Assembly (NCBI GenBank): GCA_963767715.1
Contig: CAVYFA010000016.1
Span: 868,001 to 932,000 of the forward strand
Reading direction: 5' to 3'
DNA from: CAVSXS01 sp963767715
GTDB lineage: Bacteria; Chloroflexota; Ktedonobacteria; Ktedonobacterales; Ktedonobacteraceae
Length of the DNA: 64,000 nt
Positions 51,175-59,726 of the stretch are shown in pieces. The position numbers and the translations under genes were made by a program. The notes under the pieces were generated by a model. That model ran no database searches, had not been told where the DNA came from, and worked only from the letters and a program-made list of their open reading frames with translations. Each line of letters opens with the position of its first letter. The stretch's first letter is position 1.

Positions 51175-51531
51175 ATGCGGATTATTGCACAGAGGGAGGC
51201 GTGCGTCACCACTCGCCCGCGACGTGGTACGTGCTGTACCGGCATGGATTATGGGTTTACGACAGTGTCCTGTGTACTCTTACCTCTTGAAGTAGGCAGG
51301 GATAAAAACCGACTTCGCAGTATTTTAGAACCCCTGGATCTCGGCAACTGGCTGGATTTAGGGCCGCGCGGCCTGCGTCTCATTCCACACGATCCCGCGT
51401 TTCCACCAACCTACTTTAACCCCGACGGCACGGTAGATTTGGTGAACAAAGAACTCTACCTCGATGACGTGATGACCCACATGGAGCGTATCGCTGCCGC
51501 GCTGGGATGCGAGCTTGAGTGGGATTTTTGA
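51175..51531 (+). CDS. Hypothetical protein preceding the phenylacetate-CoA ligase gene
   Basis: Up to 118 residues. The later part is convincing (RLRSILEPLDLGNWLDLGPR, then HDPAFPPTYFNPDGTVDL, ending CELEWDF) and stops 20 bases before the next gene, so it may share its transcript. The start is doubtful. An overlapping frame from ATG 51135 reads DYCTEGGVRHHSPATWYVLY and stops at 51291-51293, so the true gene may be both parts joined by a +1 shift. No family recognised. Confidence 0.45.
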   Translation: MRIIAQREACVTTRPRRGTCCTGMDYGFTTVSCVLLPLEVGRDKNRLRSILEPLDLGNWLDLGPRGLRLIPHDPAFPPTYFNPDGTVDLVNKELYLDDVMTHMERIAAALGCELEWDF

Positions 51532-51551
51532 CACCGGGAGGCATCTTAAGC

Positions 51552-52895
51552 ATGAGTGATCGTAAGTATTTCAACGAAGAGATGGAGACGCTCTCCAAGG
51601 ACCGGCTGAAAGCCTTGCAGTTGGAGCGTCTCAAGGCGATTGTCGAACGTGCCTACGCGGGCAACCAGTTTTACCGGGACCTGTACGAGGAGGCCGGGGT
51701 CAAGCCCTCGGATATCAAGGCGCTGGAGGACATCCAGAAGCTGCCCTTCCTCGAGAAGAAGACGGTGCGCGCCGCGTATCCCTATGGCATGGCCTTCAAG
51801 AAGCCAGGCGACCAGGGCGGCCCCGTCGAGATTCATGCCACCAGTGGCACAACAGGCAAGAGCGTTCCCGTGTTCGCAACCAAGCAAGATATCAAGTACT
51901 GGGCCGACCTGAACGCGCGCGAACTGTGGATGACCGGTATGCGCCCCGGCGATATCCTGATGAACTGCTATGGCTACGGCCTGGCGACGGGCGGCTTCGG
52001 CTTCCACTATGGCGCCATGGCCATGGATGCTATGGCGATTCCCATGGGGTCGGATGCGCGCCAGTACGACCGCATGATCGATTTCATCGTGGACTTCGGC
52101 GTCACCGCCATCTGTATGACACCCTCCGTCGGCCTCTACGTCGGTGGCAAAGCCCGCGAACGCGGCATCGATTTCAAGGACACGCAGCTCAAGATCGGGC
52201 TGTTCGGCGCCGAACCCTGGCCCTGGGAGACACGCATGAAGCTCGAGGAGCTCTTCAACATCACCGCCTACGACGAGTTCGGCATGACCGAGTTGCTCGG
52301 CCCCGGCATGACCTGCGAGTGCGAGGTACGCGACGGCATGCACGCCTGGGCGGACGCCTTCCTGGTAGAGTGCATCAACCCCGACACGGGCGAATGGGTC
52401 GAGGAGGGCAAGGATGGTGAACTCGTCTGGACCTGGCTCACCGCAGACGGTACAGCGATGATTCGCTACCGCAGCCGCGACCTCTCGCGCACGTGGTGGG
52501 AAGAGCGCTGCGCCTGTGGCCGCACGCATCCGAAGATCGCCGCCATCAAGGGCCGCAGCGACGATGCCGTCTCCATCCGCGGCCTGATCGTCTTCCCCAG
52601 CCAGGTGGAAGCCGCGCTGGTGAAGTTCCCCGAAACGGGCGCGAATTTCCGTATCATCGTCGATAAGCGCGACGGCCTCGATACCTTCGACCTCAAAGTC
52701 GAGGTCAAGGATGCCTCCGTCATCAGCGACACCGCCCGCAGCCAGGCGCTCAGTCGCGAGATGTCCGAGGCGGTCAAGACCATCACGGGCAACTCGCCGA
52801 AGGTGGAGCTTGTCCCCGCCGATAGCCTGCCGCGCGCTAGCGGCGGCGAGTCGAAGACGGCCAGCGCGCGCGTGGAGGACCGGCGGAAAAAGTAG
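51552..52895 (+). CDS. paaK: Phenylacetate-CoA ligase-family AMP-forming enzyme
   Basis: 447 residues from ATG 51552 (GGGAGG 10 bases upstream). Activates an aromatic acid to its CoA thioester with ATP. Phosphate loop TSGTTGKSVP (about 97-106), adenine motif YDEFGMTELLGPG, RYRSRDLSR with the ribose-contacting residues, and the C-terminal AMP-binding lid (VFPSQVEAALVKFP). Length and motifs fit PaaK. No paaABC oxygenase genes follow, so the substrate could be another aryl acid. Confidence 0.92.
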   Translation: MSDRKYFNEEMETLSKDRLKALQLERLKAIVERAYAGNQFYRDLYEEAGVKPSDIKALEDIQKLPFLEKKTVRAAYPYGMAFKKPGDQGGPVEIHATSGTTGKSVPVFATKQDIKYWADLNARELWMTGMRPGDILMNCYGYGLATGGFGFHYGAMAMDAMAIPMGSDARQYDRMIDFIVDFGVTAICMTPSVGLYVGGKARERGIDFKDTQLKIGLFGAEPWPWETRMKLEELFNITAYDEFGMTELLGPGMTCECEVRDGMHAWADAFLVECINPDTGEWVEEGKDGELVWTWLTADGTAMIRYRSRDLSRTWWEERCACGRTHPKIAAIKGRSDDAVSIRGLIVFPSQVEAALVKFPETGANFRIIVDKRDGLDTFDLKVEVKDASVISDTARSQALSREMSEAVKTITGNSPKVELVPADSLPRASGGESKTASARVEDRRKK

Positions 52896-52915
52896 CAGAT
52901 CTTTCAGAAGGCTTG

Positions 52916-52996
52916 CCTGGCGCCCGCAAGGGACGCCACTACATTTCGGATGTTGGTATGTTATGAAATGTAGTGGCGTCCCTTGCGGGCGCCAGG
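52916..52996. repeat. Perfect 32-bp inverted repeat, copy 2 of the long hairpin family
   Basis: Arms 52916-52947 (starts CCTGGCGCCCGCAAGGGACG) and 52965-52996 (ends GGCGTCCCTTGCGGGCGCC then AGG) are exact reverse complements over 32 bases, with a 17-base loop. A divergent copy is at 13504-13578. It sits between the convergent phenylacetate-CoA ligase and CPBP genes. No transposase is inside it, so it is a non-autonomous palindromic element or a bidirectional terminator. Confidence 0.85.
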
Positions 52997-53001
52997 TGGG
53001 G

Positions 53002-53814
53002 TCAGGGCTTAACCACTCCCCACATCACCAGCAGTATACTCACCGCTCCGATCGCGTTATTCAGCATGTGCAGCAGCATGCCCGGCCAGATTGAGCCGGT
53101 GCGCCAGCGCACGAAGGCCAGCATCAGCCCGATCACCAGCAGCACAGCGAATGAGCCAACGTCAGCGTGCGCAAAGGCGAAAAGCAGGGAGCTCGTGATG
53201 ATGGCCAGGGCAACGGACATTTTGCGGCGCAGGCCGGGGAAGACGAAACCTCGAAAGAACACTTCTTCGCAGAACGGCGCGATGAATACAGCGGCGAGCA
53301 GCGTCGCGTAGGTGGTGATGGGTGCCTGTTTGCTGCGCGCCAGGAGCACCTGGTCATTGGTTTGCAGGTTGAGATGAAAGGCCGTAATGATGTCGGAGTA
53401 GAGGATGTTGACGACGAAGATGAGCACGATGAAGCTGATGATCAAAGCTGTGGCCCGGCGTACTGAAAATGCGCGAAAACCCAGCGATGCCAGCGCCAGG
53501 CGTATGTGCGACTTTATGTCCCGAAAGGCCTTATTGGCATAGTAGAAGGGGGCAATCAAAAATGCGCCCTCGATGAGGCTCGACAGTATGAAGGTGATGA
53601 TGGCGCTGACAAGGTCAACCTGGAAGGCTAGCGGTGCGCTGCCGCTGTTAGAGGTGTTCCCCAGGCTATTGAGTGCGAGTGCGAGCAGGATCCAGGGGAG
53701 TACGGTGAGGCCAATGGCAAACCAGGTCTGCTGCCACGTCCAGGGAGCTATGTCACTGGGTAACGCTGCCTGTTGTACTTCGTTCTTCTTATTTTCAGGT
53801 ACCGGTTCTATCAA
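53002..53814 (-). CDS. CPBP-family intramembrane metalloprotease (Abi)
   Basis: 270 residues, about eight membrane helices. Motif 1 EEVFFRGFVFPGL with the Glu pair and Arg, motif 2 LFAFAHADVGSF with one catalytic His, motif 3 IWPGMLLHMLNNAIG with the second. This is the CAAX prenyl-protease/bacteriocin-processing (CPBP) fold. Bacterial members take part in bacteriocin self-immunity or in sigma/anti-sigma processing; none of those partners is nearby. GGAGA 10 bases before the start. Confidence 0.9.
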   Translation of the reverse strand: MIEPVPENKKNEVQQAALPSDIAPWTWQQTWFAIGLTVLPWILLALALNSLGNTSNSGSAPLAFQVDLVSAIITFILSSLIEGAFLIAPFYYANKAFRDIKSHIRLALASLGFRAFSVRRATALIISFIVLIFVVNILYSDIITAFHLNLQTNDQVLLARSKQAPITTYATLLAAVFIAPFCEEVFFRGFVFPGLRRKMSVALAIITSSLLFAFAHADVGSFAVLLVIGLMLAFVRWRTGSIWPGMLLHMLNNAIGAVSILLVMWGVVKP

Positions 53815-53885
53815 GCAGATTCTCCGAAATTTTTCTAGTAACGCTTCTTGTTATATGTTATACTACCTGCAAGTTCAATGACAAC

Positions 53886-54209
53886 ATGCACTTCATTGGG
53901 AAGGATAACTACTTGTCCGATACTATCGAAATCCATCCATCTGAAAATTCTAACTGGCGAAAACATAAAAATGCCTGCCCGTTCTATCGGGAACGCTGGT
54001 TCCCCGGCAACGATGCGGCGGCGGGAGAGCCGATGTACCAGGTGTTTTGCATGAAAGGAACGCCTCCTCTGACCTGGGAGGAGCAAGATCGCTGCTTGCA
54101 TAGTAAAACAAGCTGCTGGCGTCTGGCTGAAGGAAAAAAGAAAGCGCCGGGAGCACAAACGGGCCAGACAGAACCTGTTGGATCGTCTGAATCTGCTACT
54201 GCTGTTTGA
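53886..54209 (+). CDS. Small four-Cys protein of unknown function
   Basis: 107 residues from ATG 53886; TTG 53913, nine codons in, has AAGGA 7 bases upstream and is a rival start. The core NACPFYRERWFPGNDAAAGE, then MYQVFCMKGTPPLTWEEQDR, then CLHSKTSCWR has four Cys spaced C-(about 25)-C-(about 16)-C-x6-C, which could bind zinc or an Fe-S cluster. The last 30 residues are low complexity. Divergent from the CPBP gene. No family recognised. Confidence 0.6.
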   Translation: MHFIGKDNYLSDTIEIHPSENSNWRKHKNACPFYRERWFPGNDAAAGEPMYQVFCMKGTPPLTWEEQDRCLHSKTSCWRLAEGKKKAPGAQTGQTEPVGSSESATAV

Positions 54210-54216
54210 GTAAATC

Positions 54217-54564
54217 CTAGTAAGCTGTCACCAGTTCCGCGAGTTGGCGGCAAGCCTTCTTCATCTCGATCTTCACACGCCCCATGTTACTCACCTCTTT
54301 GGTTGTTACGACCAGGATGAGATCGCCGGCTTCAGCAAATTGTATCGTTCCACTCTCGGTTTCGATAATGACGTGGCGCGTCTCACCGTGGTTGGTCTGC
54401 GCGGTATAGCTGGCGATGGAGCCGAAGACCGCCGCCGTCATGGCGCTCAGCATATCCTCTTCGTCGCCAGGTAGAGCGCCTGCGACGATCAGGCCATCCT
54501 TGCCAATAATGAGAGTTCCGCTGATCTCATCAAGGTCGATTAAACGCTGTAGAACAGTTTCCAC
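54217..54564 (-). CDS. Roadblock/LC7-domain protein (MglB-like)
   Basis: 115 residues. GTG 54564 has AAAGGAG at 6-base spacing, whereas ATG 54570 lies directly against that site, so GTG is preferred. The fold is clear: LIDLDEISGTLIIGKDGLIV, then MLSAMTAAVFGSIASYTAQT, ending GRVKIEMKKACRQLAELV. Roadblock proteins dimerise and regulate small Ras-like GTPases (MglA in Myxococcus); no GTPase gene lies here. It is 30 bases downstream of the TPR scaffold gene and probably works with it. Confidence 0.9.
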   Translation of the reverse strand: METVLQRLIDLDEISGTLIIGKDGLIVAGALPGDEEDMLSAMTAAVFGSIASYTAQTNHGETRHVIIETESGTIQFAEAGDLILVVTTKEVSNMGRVKIEMKKACRQLAELVTAY

Positions 54565-54594
54565 CTCCATCTCCTTTCTTTCTAATGATGCAGC

Positions 54595-57249
54595 TTAGCG
54601 GTTCTGGTTTTTCGCTTTCTTTGCGATGGTCAGCGCTTTGTTGTATGCCTCCATGGCCTGCAGGTACTCGCCCTGGCGCATGTAGGCGTCGCCCAGTACG
54701 CGATACCCGGCCGTGTACCTGGGGGCCAGCTTGAGTAGAGCGCGCAGGTTACTGATGACCTCGCCGAGTGATTCGGGCGCGTTGCGGATCAGTGTACGGT
54801 ACTCCTGCATCGCGTTATCATAGGCGCCAGCCAGTTGGAGCTGGTAGCCTTTCACCAGGCGCTCTTTGTTACTCAGCTTACTATCGGCGTCCCGCGTACT
54901 GTAGTCCATGCTCCTCGCGGCCTGAGCGTAGGGCTGATCAGGCCGCGAAGCCGTGTCCGGCACTGGCTGCAAGCGAACGGCCGGGCGCCGCATGGTCGTC
55001 TCCAACTCGCTGTCCAGCAGCATATCCAGGCTATACGCGGGCGCCTGCTCGGCATTTTGTTGAGCGACGGGAACGTCTGGGGAAGCAGGCGAAGCCTCGA
55101 CCGGCGCGTTCGCGGTGTCCGGTACCTGGGGCTGAATACTCGCGGCGGCCTGCCCTGCGGGCGCCTGCGACTCCTGCTCACCCCATGCGGCCTGACCGTC
55201 TGGCGTGGTCTGCTCGGGCTGTGCGCCCGGCACCGGCGGCGAGGATGGCTGAGCCTGGGCGGCCGGGATTGCATCCTGGTAGACTTCGCCGGGCGTGGCG
55301 GACAGCGGTCCTGTCGCCGCGGGTGGTGTTGCGCCCTGAGCGAGGGTCGAGAGCGAGCCGGGTTGCAGCGGAACGAAACCCTGCGTGAGCAAGTTCTGTT
55401 CCAGGGCCTCCAGGGTTGTGACGTAGGCCGCTTCCTGATCTGTCGTTGTCGCCCGCGCCGGCTGCTCGATCTGAGTTGTCCAGGAGAGGGTCGCGTCGGC
55501 TTCGGGCACGCTTTGCTGGTTAGCCTGGGGCGTGTCTGCCCAGGTCGCGAAATGTGCGGGTTCAGGCTCTTGTTCGCGCTGCGCAGCCGGCGGCGCCTGA
55601 AGCGTTTCGCCCCAGGGGTCGCTATAGGCAGGCTCTTGTACTTCGGGGGCTTGCGCGGCGGGTTCGGGTTCCATCGTTTCAGCGCCGAGCGATTTCAGCC
55701 ACTCCGGCCAGCCCATATCCTCCTCTTTATCATCGGGCGAGAAGAAGAACGGGGCTACATCTTGCTGCTCCTGCGCCGGCGGGGCCTCAAAGGTTTGACC
55801 CCAGGGCAGGCTTGCAGACGGCGCCGCTTCGGGTGCGTGTTGAACGGGTAGCGCCGCTTGGGCCTGTTCAGGCACCGGCTCGAAATTCGGCGTGGGTTGG
55901 ATTGGTGCTGGCTTCGCGGGCTGCCGCTGCTCAAAGTTCGTCAGCATATCGAGCCAGGCCGGGGGCGCGGGCTCTTCTGCTTTCGGCGCGAAAGTGTTCC
56001 AGGGATCATCGCTCAGGCCGGCTGCCGGCTGCTCTTTTGCGAACTCAGATTCTGGCGCAGGAGCCGCGGCTGCCGGCATGGCCGGTGCGTCGCGTGTCCC
56101 AGGCGCCTCCGGCGTCTCGATCTGCTCAGCCTGGAACCAGGGCTGCTTTTCCAGTAGTGCGGGGTCGAAATCATCGTCGATTTCCTGCTGTGTGGCCCAC
56201 GTGTCGAAGTCGTCAACCGGCTTATCGAGCGCTGGCTGCGTACGATCAGGAATTTCGGGAGCAACCGCGCTGCTCGAGGGCGTCCTTGATTGTGGCTGCG
56301 GAACGGTGCGTGTATCCAACTCGCTCCAGCTATCGACATCATCCCAATTATAGACGTGTTCGGGAGGATACTCATCTCCGGACGCACCAACCCCAACCTC
56401 CACCGCCGCATACTGGAGCGTATTGATGGAGTCGACGGATTTGCCGTTGCCAATGGTTGCCCTATCTGACAGTTCAATGGGTTCCCTGTCGATGAGTGCC
56501 AGGAATGGGTCGTTGGGCTGGCTACTGATGATTTCGCCGAACAGATCCTGCGCCATCAGCAGTTCAGGGTCGAGCGTTACGGCGCGGGCGATCAGGTCGC
56601 GGGCACGCTGCATGTTATACGCGGAGGTGACGTGCGCCAGCAAGAGTAGAGCCTTCAAGCACTGGGGAACTTCTTCGAGGATGCGCGATGACATGCGCTC
56701 GACCTCGTCGTAGAGACCCTCACGATAGTAGGTTTCGAGCAGCCCTAATCTTGCATCCAGGCGGTCGGGGCCGGCGGCAAGTACGGCTTCCCACTCCTGT
56801 ATGGCCTGGGTGAGGAGTTGGCCGCGCATGTAGAGCCGTGCGAGACCGGCGCGCGAGAGCATGAATTCTTGCTGGCCCGCCTTCTTGCTCAAGACGTTGA
56901 ACTCCTGCCGGATCTGGCTATTACCGCGGCTCAACTCGTAGGCTTGCTGGTAGCAATCGAGGGCGGTATCGATATCTCTTTGGTGTTCACAGATCAGGGC
57001 GCGATCACAGTACACTATCACATTTTCGGGGTCATTGATGAGTATCCAGTCGAAGGTCTGCTGAGCCTCTTCCAGGTGGCCCTGGGCCAGGTAGACCTCC
57101 CCTAGCAGGCGCTGGATTTCGAGCGCGTCGGGGTAGCGAGCCAGAATCTCCTGGCAATCGGCCATTGCTTCATCGATTTGACCGGCGCTGATGGCGTCTT
57201 CTATCTGTTGAATGCGGTCACGAAGCGTTTTTTGCGTTGTTTGCACCAT
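54595..57249 (-). CDS. Large TPR scaffold protein with disordered acidic/proline-rich linker
   Basis: 884 residues from ATG 57249 (AGGAG upstream). N-terminal TPR array (about 1-270: AQGHLEEAQQTFDWILINDP, AGPDRLDARLGLLETYYREG), then about 500 residues rich in Pro, Ala, Gln and Glu with repeated WGET/PWG-type segments (SLPWGQTFEAPPAQ, SDPWGETLQAPPAA), and a final TPR set (about 790-884: LRALLKLAPRYTAGYRVLGD, YLQAMEAYNKALTIAKKAKN). The linker holds LETTMRRPAV, close to motifs in the MFS tail. No membrane segment. Its place before the roadblock gene suggests a scaffold for GTPase signalling or polarity (inference). Confidence 0.85.
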   Translation of the reverse strand: MVQTTQKTLRDRIQQIEDAISAGQIDEAMADCQEILARYPDALEIQRLLGEVYLAQGHLEEAQQTFDWILINDPENVIVYCDRALICEHQRDIDTALDCYQQAYELSRGNSQIRQEFNVLSKKAGQQEFMLSRAGLARLYMRGQLLTQAIQEWEAVLAAGPDRLDARLGLLETYYREGLYDEVERMSSRILEEVPQCLKALLLLAHVTSAYNMQRARDLIARAVTLDPELLMAQDLFGEIISSQPNDPFLALIDREPIELSDRATIGNGKSVDSINTLQYAAVEVGVGASGDEYPPEHVYNWDDVDSWSELDTRTVPQPQSRTPSSSAVAPEIPDRTQPALDKPVDDFDTWATQQEIDDDFDPALLEKQPWFQAEQIETPEAPGTRDAPAMPAAAAPAPESEFAKEQPAAGLSDDPWNTFAPKAEEPAPPAWLDMLTNFEQRQPAKPAPIQPTPNFEPVPEQAQAALPVQHAPEAAPSASLPWGQTFEAPPAQEQQDVAPFFFSPDDKEEDMGWPEWLKSLGAETMEPEPAAQAPEVQEPAYSDPWGETLQAPPAAQREQEPEPAHFATWADTPQANQQSVPEADATLSWTTQIEQPARATTTDQEAAYVTTLEALEQNLLTQGFVPLQPGSLSTLAQGATPPAATGPLSATPGEVYQDAIPAAQAQPSSPPVPGAQPEQTTPDGQAAWGEQESQAPAGQAAASIQPQVPDTANAPVEASPASPDVPVAQQNAEQAPAYSLDMLLDSELETTMRRPAVRLQPVPDTASRPDQPYAQAARSMDYSTRDADSKLSNKERLVKGYQLQLAGAYDNAMQEYRTLIRNAPESLGEVISNLRALLKLAPRYTAGYRVLGDAYMRQGEYLQAMEAYNKALTIAKKAKNQNR

Positions 57250-57320
57250 AGCAATCGATCTCCTGTTTCGCTCCGCCGTTGGGAAGATGACCGCGCGTGC
57301 ATCTCTCAACCGCGAGCGTC

Positions 57321-58601
57321 TTATTCACCACCCTCGAGCAACCTTCCATAATATTCTGCTCTCTCAGGTTTATATGGGCCGATTACTGCCAGGCGACGCC
57401 ATTCAGGCGCGAAGCATTGCTGCGCGATGCGCTGAATATCACCGGCGGTCACGGCATCGATCCGCGTTACAATCTCCTCTACCGATAAAATCTTGCCGCG
57501 AGAATATTCCTGGCTGCCGAGCCAGGAGGCTACCTGCGCTGTGCCCTCTAATCCCAATAGAACACTGCCCCGCACGTACGCCTTGATACGTTCCAGTTCG
57601 TCGTCCGGGACCGCCTCTTCTATGAGGCGAGCAAACTCCTGGATGATGGAGCGTACGACCGCTTCGATTTGCGACGGGTCAACGCCGGCGCTGACGACGA
57701 AATTGCCGGTATCGGCATAGCTGTTGAAGTAGCTGCCGATATCGTAAGCCAGGCCTCGCTCTTCGCGAATCGACTGGAACAGCCGGGAACTCATCCCCTC
57801 ACCGAGAATCGCGTTTGCGAGCATGAACGAGTAATAATCGGGCGAGGTATAGGCCAGGCCCAGCGTTCCCAGGCAGATATTGGCCTGCTCCGTCTCTTTC
57901 TCGATGATCGTCACGCGTGCGGCATCGCGTGGCGGAAGGCTCTCCTGCCATTCTTTGCGCGCGCCTGGCTCCCAATCTCCAAAAAGCTGCTCGGCAAGAT
58001 CGGTTACACTTGCCGTGTCGATATTCCCTGCCACACTGATAATGAGCGAATTTGGCTGATAATATGCATGTTGATATTGCAATAAATCCTGGCGAGTCAG
58101 TCGGGCCACCGTCTCGATACTGCCCGCGTCGTCGCGTCCCAGCGGTAGTCCTGGCCACATCGTCTCGTCAATTAGCAGATGTACCCATTCCTGTGGATCG
58201 TCTTGTGTGGCGCTGAGTTCCTCTATGATGACGTTTCGCTCCTTTTCGAGCTCAGCCGGATCAAGAAGGGGGCTGCGCACCATATCGGCGAAAACGCTCA
58301 TAACCGTCGGAAGGTATTCGCCGGGGACACGCGCCGTGTAAGCAGTCAACTCCTTGTCAGTGCTGGCGTTGAACATGCCGCCAACGCCTTCGATGGCCTC
58401 GGAGATGTGCCTGGCCGAAGGGTATCGTTTCGACCCCTTGAATAGCATATGTTCGATAAAGTGCGATATTCCTGCCTGCTCTTGAGTTTCGTAGCGCGAC
58501 CCAACTGTGAAATACAAGGCAATGCTCGCTGAACGCATACCAGGCATGGACGCTGTGAGTAACCGCAGTCCGTTCTGGAGCGTTGTGCGCTGATAATGCA
58601 T
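57321..58601 (-). CDS. M16-family (pitrilysin) zinc metallopeptidase
   Basis: 426 residues. The inverted zinc motif HFIEH gives His47, Glu50 and His51 (SHFIEHMLFKGSKRYPSARH), and a downstream Glu in the ELSATQDDPQEWVH region completes the site. Two homologous halves are present, as in PqqF/MPP-type enzymes of this length (YmxG/MlpA class). Usually active as dimer or with an inactive partner; none is found next to it. It is the first gene of the M16-TPR-roadblock block, with 71 bases to the TPR gene. No signal peptide. Confidence 0.93.
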   Translation of the reverse strand: MHYQRTTLQNGLRLLTASMPGMRSASIALYFTVGSRYETQEQAGISHFIEHMLFKGSKRYPSARHISEAIEGVGGMFNASTDKELTAYTARVPGEYLPTVMSVFADMVRSPLLDPAELEKERNVIIEELSATQDDPQEWVHLLIDETMWPGLPLGRDDAGSIETVARLTRQDLLQYQHAYYQPNSLIISVAGNIDTASVTDLAEQLFGDWEPGARKEWQESLPPRDAARVTIIEKETEQANICLGTLGLAYTSPDYYSFMLANAILGEGMSSRLFQSIREERGLAYDIGSYFNSYADTGNFVVSAGVDPSQIEAVVRSIIQEFARLIEEAVPDDELERIKAYVRGSVLLGLEGTAQVASWLGSQEYSRGKILSVEEIVTRIDAVTAGDIQRIAQQCFAPEWRRLAVIGPYKPERAEYYGRLLEGGE

Positions 58602-58730
58602 CGATTAGAAAAGCTTTCCTTTGTCACCGTTCAAGTTCGTCACACCATTATAGACGGTTTGCGCCCGGTAAGCAACGGAATGGGGGGGGAAGGGTAGCCA
58701 TTTTGGGTAGCTATGAAGTATATCGAGATA

Positions 58731-58775
58731 GAGAGACGGCAGGGGTGCTGTCTCTTACCACCCCTGCCGTCTCTC
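58731..58775 (-). terminator. Perfect 17-bp hairpin after the multi-zinc-ribbon gene
   Basis: GAGAGACGGCAGGGGTG (58731-58747) and CACCCCTGCCGTCTCTC (58759-58775) are exact complements around an 11-base loop. It lies 12 bases after the stop of the zinc-ribbon gene. No T tract follows on the minus strand, so it may stabilise the 3' end rather than release polymerase by itself. Confidence 0.7.
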
Positions 58776-58787
58776 CCTGTGGATGCG

Positions 58788-59726
58788 TTAGAACAATCCG
58801 ATATCGTTGGCGAGGCCGCCAAGGTCGCCAAGCATGCCTTCGTCACGGCGCTCACGGCCGTAGCCATGCTCGTGTTCGAGGCCGTGCAGGAGCATTTCGC
58901 CGCCGATGACGGCGGCCGCGCCGCCCAGCGCTCCCATGGCCATGTTGCCGCCGCTGCCCTGCATGAAATTACCGAAGCCGCCTATCTGCCCCTGTTGCTG
59001 CATACCGGCGGGAGTTGGGACGATGCCCGCCAGGCTGGTGTGGCAGCTAGTACAGTTGGTTGTGCCAACGGGGGACATAGCCATGCAGGTCGGGCAGCGC
59101 AGCACCATCGGCTGCTGCCCAAGCATGGGCTCCTGTTGATAGCCTCCCGGTCCCATCTGCCCATACTGCTGCTGGTAGGGCTGGCCAGCCTGGGCGTATT
59201 GTGGATTCTGAGGATACGGCGTGGTGTACTGTGGCTGGCTATACTGGGAGGGCTGCCCGTATGGCCCCGTTTGCGGGTACGCTGTCTGCGTCATTGGAGC
59301 GGGTGCGCCGGTGGTCAGCGGCGAGCCGCAGCCTCCACAGAACCGCATTTCGGGCGCGTTCTGCTTCCCGCAATTGCCGCAGTAGAAGGTCGCCGCTACA
59401 GCGGTCGCAGGAGCAGGAGTTGCTGCTTGCATGCTCTGCCCACAGTTGGTGCAAAAGGCGGTATCAACCGGAATTTCCGCATTGCAGGACGTACACTGGC
59501 GGGTTACAGGCTGCGATTGAGCGGTAGGGTCTACGCTCTGGGCAGCGAGCGAGGAGCCACAGTTCATACAGAATGACGCTCCCGGCTTGTTAGAAGTGTT
59601 GCAGCGGGGGCAAACGGACCCGGCCGAAACATTCGCCGGTGGATTGGTCGGCTGCACTGGTGTGCCGCATTCCGGGCAGAATTTTTTTCCGGTGACATCA
59701 TTCCCGCAGGATGTACAGGTTGCCAT
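58788..59726 (-). CDS. Multi-zinc-ribbon protein with Gln/Pro/Tyr-rich linker
   Basis: 312 residues. Four zinc ribbons in the first 140 residues, each with two CxxC knuckles (CTSCGNDVTGKKFCPECG; CPRCNTSNKPGASFCMNCG; CTSCNAEIPVDTAFCTNCG; CGNCGKQNAPEMRFCGGCG), then a Gln/Pro/Tyr/Gly linker and a fifth ribbon (CPTCMAMSPVGTTNCTSC), ending with a Gly/Met-rich hydrophobic stretch and an acidic tail. No enzyme domain. Likely an adaptor that binds protein or nucleic acid. AAGG 10 bases before the start. Confidence 0.82.
   Translation of the reverse strand: MATCTSCGNDVTGKKFCPECGTPVQPTNPPANVSAGSVCPRCNTSNKPGASFCMNCGSSLAAQSVDPTAQSQPVTRQCTSCNAEIPVDTAFCTNCGQSMQAATPAPATAVAATFYCGNCGKQNAPEMRFCGGCGSPLTTGAPAPMTQTAYPQTGPYGQPSQYSQPQYTTPYPQNPQYAQAGQPYQQQYGQMGPGGYQQEPMLGQQPMVLRCPTCMAMSPVGTTNCTSCHTSLAGIVPTPAGMQQQGQIGGFGNFMQGSGGNMAMGALGGAAAVIGGEMLLHGLEHEHGYGRERRDEGMLGDLGGLANDIGLF

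Noticed and set aside
51546..52529. A 327-codon open frame on the minus strand
   Set aside because: Antisense to the phenylacetate-CoA ligase gene; composition is rich in His/Ala/Val/Asp typical of GC-rich shadows.
54835..55851. A 338-codon open frame on the plus strand
   Set aside because: It is antisense to the linker of the TPR scaffold; its Arg/Leu/Gly-rich sequence follows from the Pro/Ala/Gln-rich codons opposite. No start site or family motif.
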